A stretch of DNA of 64,000 nucleotides from Streptomyces sp. IMTB 2501 (GTDB lineage Bacteria > Actinomycetota > Actinomycetes > Streptomycetales > Streptomycetaceae). Below, piece after piece: positions 54,770 through 62,702 of the stretch (within the stretch, counting starts at the first letter, position 1; each line of letters starts with the position of its first letter). Location of the stretch: NCBI RefSeq assembly GCF_001953885.1, contig NZ_MQUS01000005.1:186001-250000 (forward strand). The letters are read 5' to 3'. The notes under the pieces were generated by a model. The model saw nothing but the letters and a program-made list of their open reading frames with translations. It made no database searches and was not told the DNA's origin. A program made the translations under genes and the position numbers.

Positions 54770-56251
54770 GTGCGCCGGATGCGCGGCCGACGCAGCCTGC
54801 AGGGGGTCCAGGTGAGTGCTTCCCGGCGGAGTGGGACCACTGAAGAGCTGGGGCCGGACGATCCCGGTGAACCCAGTGAATCCGGGGGGTCCGATCTGCT
54901 CGCCGCGCTGCTCGACGGCATGGACGCGGCTTTGTGCGCGTTCGACGCCGACGGGGTCGTCACGCACTGGAACCGGGAGGCCGAGCGGATCCTCGGCTGG
55001 ACGGCCGCCGAGGCGGTCGGGCGGCACGGGTTCGCGGGGTGGGCGGTGCGCAGCGCCGACGCCGAGGAGGTGCAGTCCCGGCTGATGTCGGCGATGCACG
55101 CGACCGGCCGGCAGGTGCACGAGTTCGCGCTGGTCACGAAGGACGGCGGCCGGGTGCTCGTGCGCACCCAGTCCGCCGCCGTACGAGGCCCCGACGGCAA
55201 GCCCGCCGGGCTCTACTGCGCGTTCAGCGAGGTGCACGCGCAGATCGATCTGGAGCGGTCGATCGCGCTGAGCGAGGCGCTGTTCGAGGACGCCGCCTGG
55301 GGCGTCGTCCTCATCGACGCCGATCTGCGGCCCGCCGTCGTCAACGCGCACGCGGCCCGGGTCCTCGGCATCGGGCGTACGTCCGCGCTGGGCCGGCCGC
55401 TCGGCGAGCTGCTCGCGCAGGGCGTGGAGGAGCTGGAGGCCGCGCTCACCCATGTGCTGGCCGAGGGCGCGCCGCCCGCGCCCGCCGAGATGTGGGTGAG
55501 CCTGCGCACCGCGGAGGGCGAGAAACGGCGCTGCTGGCGGAGCGGGTTCGTACGGCTGGCCTCGCCGCTCGCGGAGGAACCGGTGCCGCTCGGCGTCGGC
55601 TGGCTGTTCCAGGACGTCACCGAGGCCAAGCAGACCGAGCAGGAGGCGGCCCTGCTGCGGTTCCGCACCAACCAGCTGCACCGTGCCGCGCGGGCCGCCG
55701 CCGAGTGCGAGGACCCGGCCGAGGCGGCCACCGTCCACCTGGACTTCGCGCTCGCCGGCTTCGCCGACCACGCGTTGATCGACCGGCTGGTGCCCGCCCC
55801 GAGGGCACAGGCACGCGAAGACGAGCGCGAGGAGCGGGCCGAGGCCACCGTACGGCTCGTCCGGCTGGCCGCGACGCCCGCAGGCGCGCCCGGGCCGAGC
55901 CTGCTCACGGGGGCGGCCGGGCTGCCCGTGCGCTACGAGACGGGGCATCCGGCGCTGCAGTGCGTCGAGCGGGCCGGTGCCGTGCGCGCGGACGCCGGGT
56001 CGGTCCCGGCGGAACAGGCGCGGGAGTGGGCGCTCGCCCGGCAGTGGCCCGGCGACGCGGTGCACGCCCTGTGCGCGGTGCTGCGCAGCCGGGGGCGGAC
56101 GCTGGGCGTGGTGACCTTTCTGCGCGGTTCCGGCCGGCACCGCTTCGAGCGGATCGACACGGCCTACGCGGAGGACGTGGCGGTCCGCATCGCCGCGGCG
56201 ATGGACCTGGCGGCCGCGGTTCGAGACGACAACGGGCCCAGGGGAGCCTAG
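54770..56251 (+). CDS. PAS/GAF sensor-like protein without recognised output domain
   Basis: 493 aa from GTG 54770; GTG 54812 (after GGGGG) is a good alternative. Two PAS domains: LLAALLDGMDAALCAFDADGVVTHWNREAERILGWTAAEAVG (about residues 43-150) and LFEDAAWGVVLIDADLRPAVVNAHAARVLGI (about 170-290). A helical linker is followed by a GAF-like region (FALAGFADHALIDRLV.., HALCAVLRSRGRTLGVVTFLRG..ERIDTAYAEDVAVRIAAAMDLA). The last block is typical before PP2C phosphatases in Streptomyces, but no phosphatase or kinase follows. An 18-codon ORF (ATG 54759) overlaps its start in another frame. Possible truncated or partner-type signalling protein. Confidence 0.82.
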   Translation: MRRMRGRRSLQGVQVSASRRSGTTEELGPDDPGEPSESGGSDLLAALLDGMDAALCAFDADGVVTHWNREAERILGWTAAEAVGRHGFAGWAVRSADAEEVQSRLMSAMHATGRQVHEFALVTKDGGRVLVRTQSAAVRGPDGKPAGLYCAFSEVHAQIDLERSIALSEALFEDAAWGVVLIDADLRPAVVNAHAARVLGIGRTSALGRPLGELLAQGVEELEAALTHVLAEGAPPAPAEMWVSLRTAEGEKRRCWRSGFVRLASPLAEEPVPLGVGWLFQDVTEAKQTEQEAALLRFRTNQLHRAARAAAECEDPAEAATVHLDFALAGFADHALIDRLVPAPRAQAREDEREERAEATVRLVRLAATPAGAPGPSLLTGAAGLPVRYETGHPALQCVERAGAVRADAGSVPAEQAREWALARQWPGDAVHALCAVLRSRGRTLGVVTFLRGSGRHRFERIDTAYAEDVAVRIAAAMDLAAAVRDDNGPRGA

Positions 56252-56356
56252 GGCCTGCACGCTCGCCGCGTTGCCGAATCGCCTACGTGCTCCCGCGCTC
56301 GGCTCCGCTGGGCCCGCCCTCCGGGCGGACGACGGGAACCGGCGGACAGGCCCTAG
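56248..56356. repeat. Inverted repeat containing both convergent stop codons
   Basis: CTAGGGCCTG (56248-56257) and CAGGCCCTAG (56347-56356) are exact complements 89 bp apart. The first includes the TAG of the PAS gene and the second the TAG (minus strand) of the SIS gene. The 14-mer CGGACAGGCCCTAG at 56343-56356 is repeated exactly at 27171-27184, again ending on the stop of a minus-strand gene. The stretch between also holds GGGCCCGCCCTCCGGGCGG hairpins. Confidence 0.8.
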
Positions 56357-57108
56357 TGCCGGTAGAAGATCCGGTCGCCGTACTCCCGCAGCACGCGGTC
56401 GTTCCACTCGTGGCCGCCGTCGACGTTGCCGGAGCGCAGCAGCGGGGGTTCGATGCCGCGGTCGGCGAGGGTGGCGGCGGTGGTCGCCATGACGGCCTGC
56501 AGCAGGGCGGTGGTGACGACCGTGGAGGCGGGCGCGAAGGGCGCCGGGATGGTGTCGAGGGTGAGCTCGGCGTCGCCGACCGCGATCTTCGAGTCCAGCA
56601 CGATGTCGCAGTGGTCCTTCAGGAAGGTGCCGGAGGAGTGCCGGGACCTGGTCTGCGAGGCGTAGGCCACCGAGGTGACGCCGATGACCTTCAGGCCGAG
56701 GGCGCGGGCGCCCCGGGCCATCTCCACGGGCAGGGCGTTGCGGCCGGACAGGGAGATGATCACGAGGGCGTCGCCGGAGCGGACCGGTGAGGTGTCCAGG
56801 ACGGCGCTCGCGAGGCCGTCGACGCGTTCGAGGGCGGAGCCGAGGGTGGCCGGAATGACGTCGACGCCGAGGACGCCCGGGACGGCGAGCAGGTTCATCA
56901 GGGCGAGGCCGCCGGCCCGGTAGACGACGTCCTGTGCGGCCAGCGAGGAGTGCCCGGCGCCGAAGGCGAACAGGCGGCCACCGTCGGCGACGGTGTCGGC
57001 GAGCAGGGTGCCGGCCGCGGCGATCGCCTCGGCCTCCTCCTCACGGACCCGCCGCAGCAGGTCGATGGCGGCGTCGAAGAACAGGTCGGCAGGCGTGCCG
57101 TCGCTCAT
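56353..57108 (-). CDS. SIS domain sugar-phosphate isomerase-like protein (UPF0309)
   Basis: 251 aa from ATG 57108. SIS fold: RLFAFGAGHSSLAAQDVVYRAGGLALMN (phosphosugar-binding Gly/Ser loop), SGDALVIISLSGRNALPVEMARGARALGLKVIGVTSVAYA (Ser/Gly-rich strand and loop) and ADRGIEPPLLRSGNVDGGHEWN. Assigned to the UPF0309 group of Streptomyces. Related proteins act on sugar phosphates or as regulators; the activity is unknown. Divergent from dmdR1, sharing a 203-bp promoter region. Confidence 0.9.
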   Translation of the reverse strand: MSDGTPADLFFDAAIDLLRRVREEEAEAIAAAGTLLADTVADGGRLFAFGAGHSSLAAQDVVYRAGGLALMNLLAVPGVLGVDVIPATLGSALERVDGLASAVLDTSPVRSGDALVIISLSGRNALPVEMARGARALGLKVIGVTSVAYASQTRSRHSSGTFLKDHCDIVLDSKIAVGDAELTLDTIPAPFAPASTVVTTALLQAVMATTAATLADRGIEPPLLRSGNVDGGHEWNDRVLREYGDRIFYRH

Positions 57109-57311
57109 GCGGTGCCCCTTCGCAACGTCTGTGTCGCGGATCACCGTGCGGTCTGGACCAGTGCGGTGTCAATACGGCGCCCAGCCGGCCGACGGCGCTG
57201 CAGTTGCCTCCATTTCTTCCGCGGCCCCCGCTTGTCGGTGGGATCCGGCAGAATTGGTGCCAGGGCCAGCGCACGCGCCGGGCTGCCGGCAGAGGTAATC
57301 GAGGGGCACGT

Positions 57312-58004
57312 ATGTCCGGACTGATCGACACCACGGAGATGTATCTCCGCACCATCCTCGAACTCGAAGAGGAAGGCGTCGTGCCCATGCGCGCCCGCAT
57401 CGCGGAGCGGCTGGACCAGAGCGGGCCGACGGTGAGCCAGACGGTGGCGCGCATGGAGCGCGACGGCCTGGTGTCCGTGGCCAGCGACCGCCATCTGGAG
57501 CTGACCGACGAGGGCCGCAGGCTCGCCACGCGGGTGATGCGCAAGCACCGGCTGGCCGAGTGTCTCCTGGTCGACGTGATCGGCCTGGAGTGGGAGCAGG
57601 TGCACGCGGAGGCCTGCCGGTGGGAGCACGTGATGAGCGAGGCCGTGGAGCGCCGCGTCCTGGAGCTGCTGCGGCACCCCACCGAGTCGCCGTACGGCAA
57701 CCCCATCCCCGGCCTGGAGGAACTGGGCGAGAAGGACGGCGCCAATCCGTTCCTGGACGAGGGCATGGTCTCGCTGGCCGACCTCGACCCGGGCTCGGAC
57801 GGCAAGACGGTCGTCGTCCGCCGGATCGGCGAGCCGATCCAGACGGACGCGCAGCTGATGTACACACTGCGGCGCGCGGGTGTGCAGCCCGGCTCCGTGG
57901 TGAGCGTGACGGAGTCGCCCGGCGGTGTCCTGGTGGGCAGCGGCGGTGAGGCGGCCGAGCTGGAGGCGGACGTCGCCTCGCACGTCTTCGTCGCCAAGCG
58001 CTGA
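57312..58004 (+). CDS. dmdR1: DtxR/IdeR-family iron-dependent repressor DmdR1
   Basis: 230 aa from ATG 57312. All DtxR metal ligands are at the canonical numbers: Met10, His79, Glu83, His98 (and Cys102, Glu105, His106). The helix-turn-helix lies in MRARIAERLDQSGPTVSQTVARMERDGLV; an SH3-like FeoA-type third domain follows (VVVRRIGEPIQTDAQLMYTLRRAGVQPGSVVSVTE). It is the iron-activated repressor of siderophore and iron-uptake genes. In S. coelicolor the opposite strand carries an antiparallel gene, adm; antisense frames are also open here. Confidence 0.95.
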   Translation: MSGLIDTTEMYLRTILELEEEGVVPMRARIAERLDQSGPTVSQTVARMERDGLVSVASDRHLELTDEGRRLATRVMRKHRLAECLLVDVIGLEWEQVHAEACRWEHVMSEAVERRVLELLRHPTESPYGNPIPGLEELGEKDGANPFLDEGMVSLADLDPGSDGKTVVVRRIGEPIQTDAQLMYTLRRAGVQPGSVVSVTESPGGVLVGSGGEAAELEADVASHVFVAKR

Positions 58005-58013
58005 CAGCGAGAA

Positions 58014-58039
58014 GCCCCGGCGCCTTGCGGCGCCGGGGC
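58014..58039. terminator. Terminator after dmdR1
   Basis: GCCCCGGCGCC (58014-58024) pairs perfectly with GGCGCCGGGGC (58029-58039) around TTGC, starting 10 bp after the dmdR1 stop. T-rich sequence is absent. Confidence 0.85.
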
Positions 58040-58159
58040 CTGTCCTCCCCTGTGCTGACCCGGAGCCCCGAGCTCTCAGGGTCATCCCCTCGGACCGTTT
58101 TTCCCCGAGCGGTCCGCCTCCCGCCAGTACAGATCCCCTGCGCGGCGGCGATCATGCCT

Positions 58160-58230
58160 TGAGGGGTGTCACTCGAATGAGGGGTGTTGTCCGCAGAGGC
58201 AGCGTTTTCGAATAGACATTCGATAGTCTG
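58160..58230. promoter_or_regulatory. Promoter region of the hydrolase gene with repeats and a palindrome
   Basis: In the 320-bp gap 58005-58324, two GAGGGGTGT direct repeats stand at 58161 and 58181, about two helical turns apart, followed by CGAAT-AGAC-ATTCG (58209-58222), a perfect 5-bp-arm palindrome in a short AT-rich patch. This layout suggests a regulated promoter for the gene at 58325. No other gene is seen in the gap. Confidence 0.45.
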
Positions 58231-58324
58231 CGGCGGCAAGACGAGCACGACAGCGACAGCAGCGAGTACGAGCGAGTACGGCAGTACACCGGTACGAGGC
58301 AGGCGGAGCTGGGGGTGCAGGCCC

Positions 58325-59212
58325 ATGGCGCGGCGGATCGACGTGACGGGAGCGGACGGGGTGCGCCTGGCCGCCTGGGAGTTCGCCGACCCTCCCAAGA
58401 CGGGTCTCGACCCGGCGGAGGGCCGGACGGGCCCGGCGGCCGGCCCACCGGGCGTGCTGTTACTGCACGGCCTGATGGGCCGCGCCTCCCACTGGGCCTC
58501 GACGGCCCGCTGGCTCGCCGCACGCCACCGCGCCGTAGCCCTCGACCAGCGCGGGCACGGCCAGAGCGAGAAGTCCGCCCGGGCCGCCTACACCCGTGAG
58601 GCCTACGTCGAGGACGCCGAGGCCGCCCTCGAACAGCTCGGCCTCGCACCTGCCATCCTCGTCGGCCACGCCATGGGCGCGCTGACCGCCTGGCAGCTCG
58701 CCGCGAAGCGTTCCGACCTCGTCCGGGGTCTGATCATCTGCGACATGCGGGCCTCCGCGCTGGGGGCCGCCTCGCAGCGGGAGTGGGCGGAGTGGTTCAA
58801 GGCCTGGCCCGCCCCCTTCGCCACGCTGGCCGACGTACGCAAGTGGTTCGGCGAGGACGACCCCTGGGTGGAGCGGCCGAGCCCGGCCCGCGGCGCGTTC
58901 TACGCCGAGGTCATGCACGAGTCCGCCGACGGCTGGCGTCCCGTCTTCGAGCCGGAGCAGATGCTCCGGACCCGGGAGAGCTGGGTGTACGACGCGCACT
59001 GGGAGGAGCTGGCGCAGGTGCGCTGCCCGACGCTGGTGGTGCGCGGGGTGGACGGTGAGCTGGGGCGGGCGGAGGCGCAGGAGATGGTGCGGGTGCTTCC
59101 GGCGGGGGAGTACGCGGAGGTCGCTGATGCCGGGCACCTCGCACACTATGAGCTGCCGCTGGCTTGGCGGGCTTCTGTCCTGCCGTTTCTTGATGGGTTG
59201 CTCGGGGATTGA
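58325..59212 (+). CDS. Alpha/beta hydrolase
   Basis: 295 aa from ATG 58325. GVLLLHGLMGRASHW (oxyanion block), ALDQRGHGQS, LVGHAMGALTAWQLAAK with nucleophile elbow G-H-A-M-G: the expected Ser is Ala in GHAMG, so the catalytic residue appears absent or displaced. The acid may lie in VRGVDGELG and the His in VADAGHLAHYELP. A fully open hydrophobic pocket family, seen in esterases and in bifunctional hydrolases. The substrate is unknown, and a nonenzymatic (ligand-binding) role is possible. Confidence 0.8.
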   Translation: MARRIDVTGADGVRLAAWEFADPPKTGLDPAEGRTGPAAGPPGVLLLHGLMGRASHWASTARWLAARHRAVALDQRGHGQSEKSARAAYTREAYVEDAEAALEQLGLAPAILVGHAMGALTAWQLAAKRSDLVRGLIICDMRASALGAASQREWAEWFKAWPAPFATLADVRKWFGEDDPWVERPSPARGAFYAEVMHESADGWRPVFEPEQMLRTRESWVYDAHWEELAQVRCPTLVVRGVDGELGRAEAQEMVRVLPAGEYAEVADAGHLAHYELPLAWRASVLPFLDGLLGD

Positions 59213-59270
59213 GCGCCTTTTCGTCTGCCGGGTTCCCTGTGCGTCGGCGGGTGCGGGGTGTGTGTGGTTG

Positions 59271-59320
59271 ATCGCGCCCACGCGGCGGAGCCGCATACCG
59301 ATACAGCCCCGCGCCCCTCA
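59271..59320. repeat. Dispersed GC-rich intergenic repeat, copy 3
   Basis: GATCGCGCCCACGCGGCGGA, then GCCGCATACCGATACA and GCCCCGCGCCCCTC. Same block order as at 21191 and 51809 (inverted). It fills much of the 124-bp gap between the hydrolase and the convergent ABC permease gene. Confidence 0.75.
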
Positions 59321-59336
59321 GGGGGTTGCAGACCAC

Positions 59337-60923
59337 CTACCCCTTACTCACCGCCGTCAGGATCTCCGGCAGTCGTGCTGCCGTTCTCGGAGCTGCCAGG
59401 CGCAGGCCCAGGAAGGTCACGCACGCGCCGTACACGGCGCCCACGGGGAGCAGGAGCCAGGTCCAGCCCTTCCCGTTCCCGCTCACGTGGAGCCAGATGG
59501 TGAGGGTGAGGACCGGGGCACAGAGCAGGGCCGCGGAGATCATGCCGCCGAAGATGGCGATCCAGGCGAGGCCCGCCTGGCCGGGGGCGACGTTCTTGTG
59601 TCCCTCCTGGGGGATGGAGTACGGGAAGCGGGCCGACGTCCAGGCGCCGGTCGCGAGCATCGCGCCGAGCAGGGCGAAGGACAGCCCCAGCACCTCCGGC
59701 AACTGCGACCACGCGCCCAGCACGCCCGCCGTCACCGCCGTCACGAGCGCCGCGTAGGGCAGGGTGACCAGCAGCAGGGCCAGGGCCCGGCCGCGCAGTT
59801 CGGCGTAGGCGTCCCGGGGCGCGGAGATGGTGGTGGCCACCATCCAGAACGCGGAGGTGTCCTGCCCGAACTGGTTGTACATCTGGACGCCGAGCATCCC
59901 GGCGGCGAAGCATGCGAAGTAGATCGACCCGGTGCCCTGCGCCGCGTTGAACACCGGCACGATCAGCCCGATCGCCAGCGAGGTCACCCAGGCGGCCTTG
60001 GTCTTCGGATCCCGCCATATGTAGCGCAGGCTGCGCTCCATGACCGTACCCGTACGACCGCCCGGCAGCAGCCGTCCCAGCCCGCCCGGGGCGCGATCCC
60101 GTACCCCGGCGTCGGCGGCCTGCAGCGTGGACCCGTCGGGCGCGGTCATCAGCCGGGTCAGGCTGCGCGCCCATACGGCGACCAGTGTCCCCAACCCGGC
60201 CACGGTGAGGGCGAGTTGAGCGACGGCCGTGCCGTACGACCCCTCGGTCGCCGACCGCACCGCCGCCACCGCCGAAGCGGGCGGCACCCACCCCAGGGCG
60301 TCCGCGACCGGCTGCAACTGCCCAAGCCCCGCCGAACCCAGCTGCCGGGCAGCGAAGTTGACCAGCTGCGCCCCGATCGCGATCACCAGCCCGCTCAGCA
60401 CCGCCAGATCGCGGCCCTTCCTGCTGGTCAGCAGCCGTACGTTGGCGGCGGCCACGGCCCGTGCGAGCGCCACACAGACCAGTAGCGCGAGGGCGACGGC
60501 GAGCACCGCGACGGCGTACCCCGCGGCCCCGTGCGCCACGGCCAGTGCGCACCCCACCAGTACCAGCAGCGTGTACAGCGGGCCGATGCCGACCAGGGAG
60601 GCCGCGAGCAGTGCCCGGACCAGCGGCCGGGGCCGCAGCGGAACCAGCACCAGCCGGGTCGGGTCCAGCGTCTCGTCGCCGGTCGGGAAGAACAGCGGCA
60701 GCACCGCCCAGCCCAGCGCCAGCACGGCCGTACCCGGCACGACGACGGCGTCGGCATGCGCGTGCCCGCGCAGCGCGATCAGCCCCAGCAGCTGCAGCAG
60801 CGCGAACAGGACCGCGATGACGGCCGAGACGACGAACGCGGCCCGCCGGCCCCCGGACTGCCGCAGCCCGTTCCGCAGCAGTGACAGTTTCAGCCGTACG
60901 ACGGTGGAGGTGAGGTTCGTCAT
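59337..60923 (-). CDS. ABC exporter permease (ABC-2-like)
   Basis: 528 aa from ATG 60923, overlapping the ATPase stop (ATGA, 60920-60923). About 12 hydrophobic segments in two halves: AAFVVSAVIAVLFALLQLLGLIALRG, LVRALLAASLVGIGPLYTLLVLVGCALAVAHG, GTLVAVWARSLTRLMTAPDG, then WVTSLAIGLIVPVFNAAQG, GMLGVQMYNQFGQDTSAFWMVATTISAPRDAYAELRGRALALLLVTLP and IAIFGGMISAALLCAPVLTLTIW. It pairs with the ATPase to export an unknown substrate; family resembles multidrug/peptide ABC-2 permeases. Confidence 0.88.
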   Translation of the reverse strand: MTNLTSTVVRLKLSLLRNGLRQSGGRRAAFVVSAVIAVLFALLQLLGLIALRGHAHADAVVVPGTAVLALGWAVLPLFFPTGDETLDPTRLVLVPLRPRPLVRALLAASLVGIGPLYTLLVLVGCALAVAHGAAGYAVAVLAVALALLVCVALARAVAAANVRLLTSRKGRDLAVLSGLVIAIGAQLVNFAARQLGSAGLGQLQPVADALGWVPPASAVAAVRSATEGSYGTAVAQLALTVAGLGTLVAVWARSLTRLMTAPDGSTLQAADAGVRDRAPGGLGRLLPGGRTGTVMERSLRYIWRDPKTKAAWVTSLAIGLIVPVFNAAQGTGSIYFACFAAGMLGVQMYNQFGQDTSAFWMVATTISAPRDAYAELRGRALALLLVTLPYAALVTAVTAGVLGAWSQLPEVLGLSFALLGAMLATGAWTSARFPYSIPQEGHKNVAPGQAGLAWIAIFGGMISAALLCAPVLTLTIWLHVSGNGKGWTWLLLPVGAVYGACVTFLGLRLAAPRTAARLPEILTAVSKG

Positions 60924-61696
60924 CGGGCCGCCCCGCCGCCCAGCCAGTCCAGATCGGACCCGGCGTCCCGCCCGCTCGCCCCGACCAGCTCCAGGAACGC
61001 CCCCTGGAGAGTCGGATGAGTGCCGCGCACCTCGGTCAGCGTCCCGGTCGCCCGGATCCGGCCCGCCGCCAGCACCGCGACCCAGTCGCACAGAGACTCG
61101 ACCAGCTCCATGACGTGCGAGGAGAAGACGACCGTGGCACCGGAGGCGGTGTACCGCTCCAGGACGCCCCGGATGGTCTGCGCGGACACCGGGTCGACGC
61201 CCTCGAACGGCTCGTCCAGGAAGAGCACCTCGGGGTTGTGCAGCAGCGCGGCCGCGAGCCCGATCTTCTTGCGCATACCCGTCGAGTAGTCGACGACGAG
61301 CTTGTGCTGCGCCCCGGCCAGGTCGAGCACGTCCAGCAGCTGAGTGGCCCGCTTGTCGACCTCGGCCCCCGGCAGCCCGCGCAGCCGCCCCGAGTAACCG
61401 AGCAACTCCCGCCCCGACAGCCGCTCGAACAGCCGAAGTCCCTCGGGCAGCACCCCGATGCGCGCCTTGACGGCCACCGGATCCCGCCACACGTCGTGCC
61501 CGACGACCTCCACGGTGCCCTCGTCGGGCCGCAGCAGCCCGGTGACCATGGAGAGGGTGGTGGTCTTCCCGGCCCCGTTCGGCCCGACCAGTCCTATGAA
61601 CTTCCCGGCGGGCAGCTCAAGATCGATCCCCCCGACAGCGACTTGCTGCCCGAACCGCTTCCAGAGCCCACGCACGCGTACTGCAGCTTCGGTCAT
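60920..61696 (-). CDS. ABC exporter ATP-binding protein
   Basis: 258 aa from ATG 61696. Walker A GPNGAGKTT (38-46), Q-loop MVTGLLRPDEGTVEV region, signature STGMRKKIGLAAALLHNPEVLFLDEPFEGVDP (signature serine motif STGM, Walker B), H-loop VVFSSHVMELVESLCDWVAVL. Close to the CcmA/YhbB-type subfamily for ABC-2 exporters. ATGA overlap with the permease gives translational coupling. Confidence 0.92.
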   Translation of the reverse strand: MTEAAVRVRGLWKRFGQQVAVGGIDLELPAGKFIGLVGPNGAGKTTTLSMVTGLLRPDEGTVEVVGHDVWRDPVAVKARIGVLPEGLRLFERLSGRELLGYSGRLRGLPGAEVDKRATQLLDVLDLAGAQHKLVVDYSTGMRKKIGLAAALLHNPEVLFLDEPFEGVDPVSAQTIRGVLERYTASGATVVFSSHVMELVESLCDWVAVLAAGRIRATGTLTEVRGTHPTLQGAFLELVGASGRDAGSDLDWLGGGAAR

Positions 61697-61770
61697 GCAT
61701 GCACAGTAGGTCCTCAGTGGCGCGGGACTGCGCCCGATGTGCGGCTGACGCCGCGTGGGCGCAGGTCAGG

Positions 61771-62436
61771 TCACCGGTCCCGGCCGCACGCATAAGCGAG
61801 CGCGGAGATCAATTCCTCCGCATCCGGCAACCACCGATTCGCCGGCGTCGGCCGGCAGGCCCACTGCACAGCCCCACGAGACCCGAACCGGGTCGGAGGA
61901 GCGGCCACATACGCCCCCTCACCCAGAGCCACGAGATCGAGAGACGCGAGCGACCACCCGAGCTTCCGCACCAGGTCCGGCACCTTCGCGGAACCTCCCG
62001 GCAGCACGAAGAACTGCATACGTCGGTCGGGAGCCAACGTCACAGGCCCGAGCGTCAGCTCCATCCGCTCCATACGGGCGAGCGCCAGGAACCCGGCACT
62101 CTCCGGGACGGACAGCGCGTCGAAGGTCCGCCCCGTCGGCAGCAGGATCGACGCCGTCGGCTGCTTCTGCCACATCCGGCGCGCGACGGTCGCGCTGCCC
62201 GTCGCCTGCGTCGCCCAGTCGGGGCGCGCGGGGTGCGCACCCGGCGCAGGGCAGGAGGCATCGCCGCACGAGCAGCGCTGCATGCCGGCGACCGCTTCCA
62301 GCCAGGTGCCCGGGAACACGTCCCAGTGCCGCTCCTCGGCGTAGCGTACGGCGGTCTCCAGCAGCGATTCCCCGCGCTGCTGCGGAATCTGACCGGCAAT
62401 CTGAGTGTTTCGGGCGCCCGCGATCGTCTCTTCCAC
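61771..62436 (-). CDS. Bifunctional primase/polymerase-like protein
   Basis: 221 aa from GTG 62436 (GTG 62460 is possible). LLETAVRYAEERHWDVFPGTWLEAV opens the prim-pol N-domain; CSCGDASCPAPGAHPARPDWATQATG resembles the zinc/C-rich insert of these proteins (three Cys, one His); LLPTGRTFDALSVPE and FFVLPGG follow. The catalytic acidic pair of prim-pol (D-x-D/E) is not obvious, so activity is uncertain. Stand-alone, divergent from the NsdA-like gene. Confidence 0.8.
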   Translation of the reverse strand: MEETIAGARNTQIAGQIPQQRGESLLETAVRYAEERHWDVFPGTWLEAVAGMQRCSCGDASCPAPGAHPARPDWATQATGSATVARRMWQKQPTASILLPTGRTFDALSVPESAGFLALARMERMELTLGPVTLAPDRRMQFFVLPGGSAKVPDLVRKLGWSLASLDLVALGEGAYVAAPPTRFGSRGAVQWACRPTPANRWLPDAEELISALAYACGRDR

Positions 62437-62702
62437 GCTCCACTCAACTCCCGCGCCCACCTGGAGTTACGGCTATAGCGTGCGCGGGGGAGGAGCATCG
62501 GTTCGGCAGCCGGGGCGCATGGGTGCACGTCCGGGGGCGCGCAGGGGGAAGCACGGCGTGAGGTGGGTAGCCAGGGATGGGGTGGGCATCCGTTGTTACC
62601 CCGGCAAACGGCACATGTCGCGCATTGGCGGTATCTCAGCTGGGCAGTGATCTTCCTGAACTGATCGTCTGCTCCAGGGGATCGCAACGCAGGGGGTAGC
62701 AC

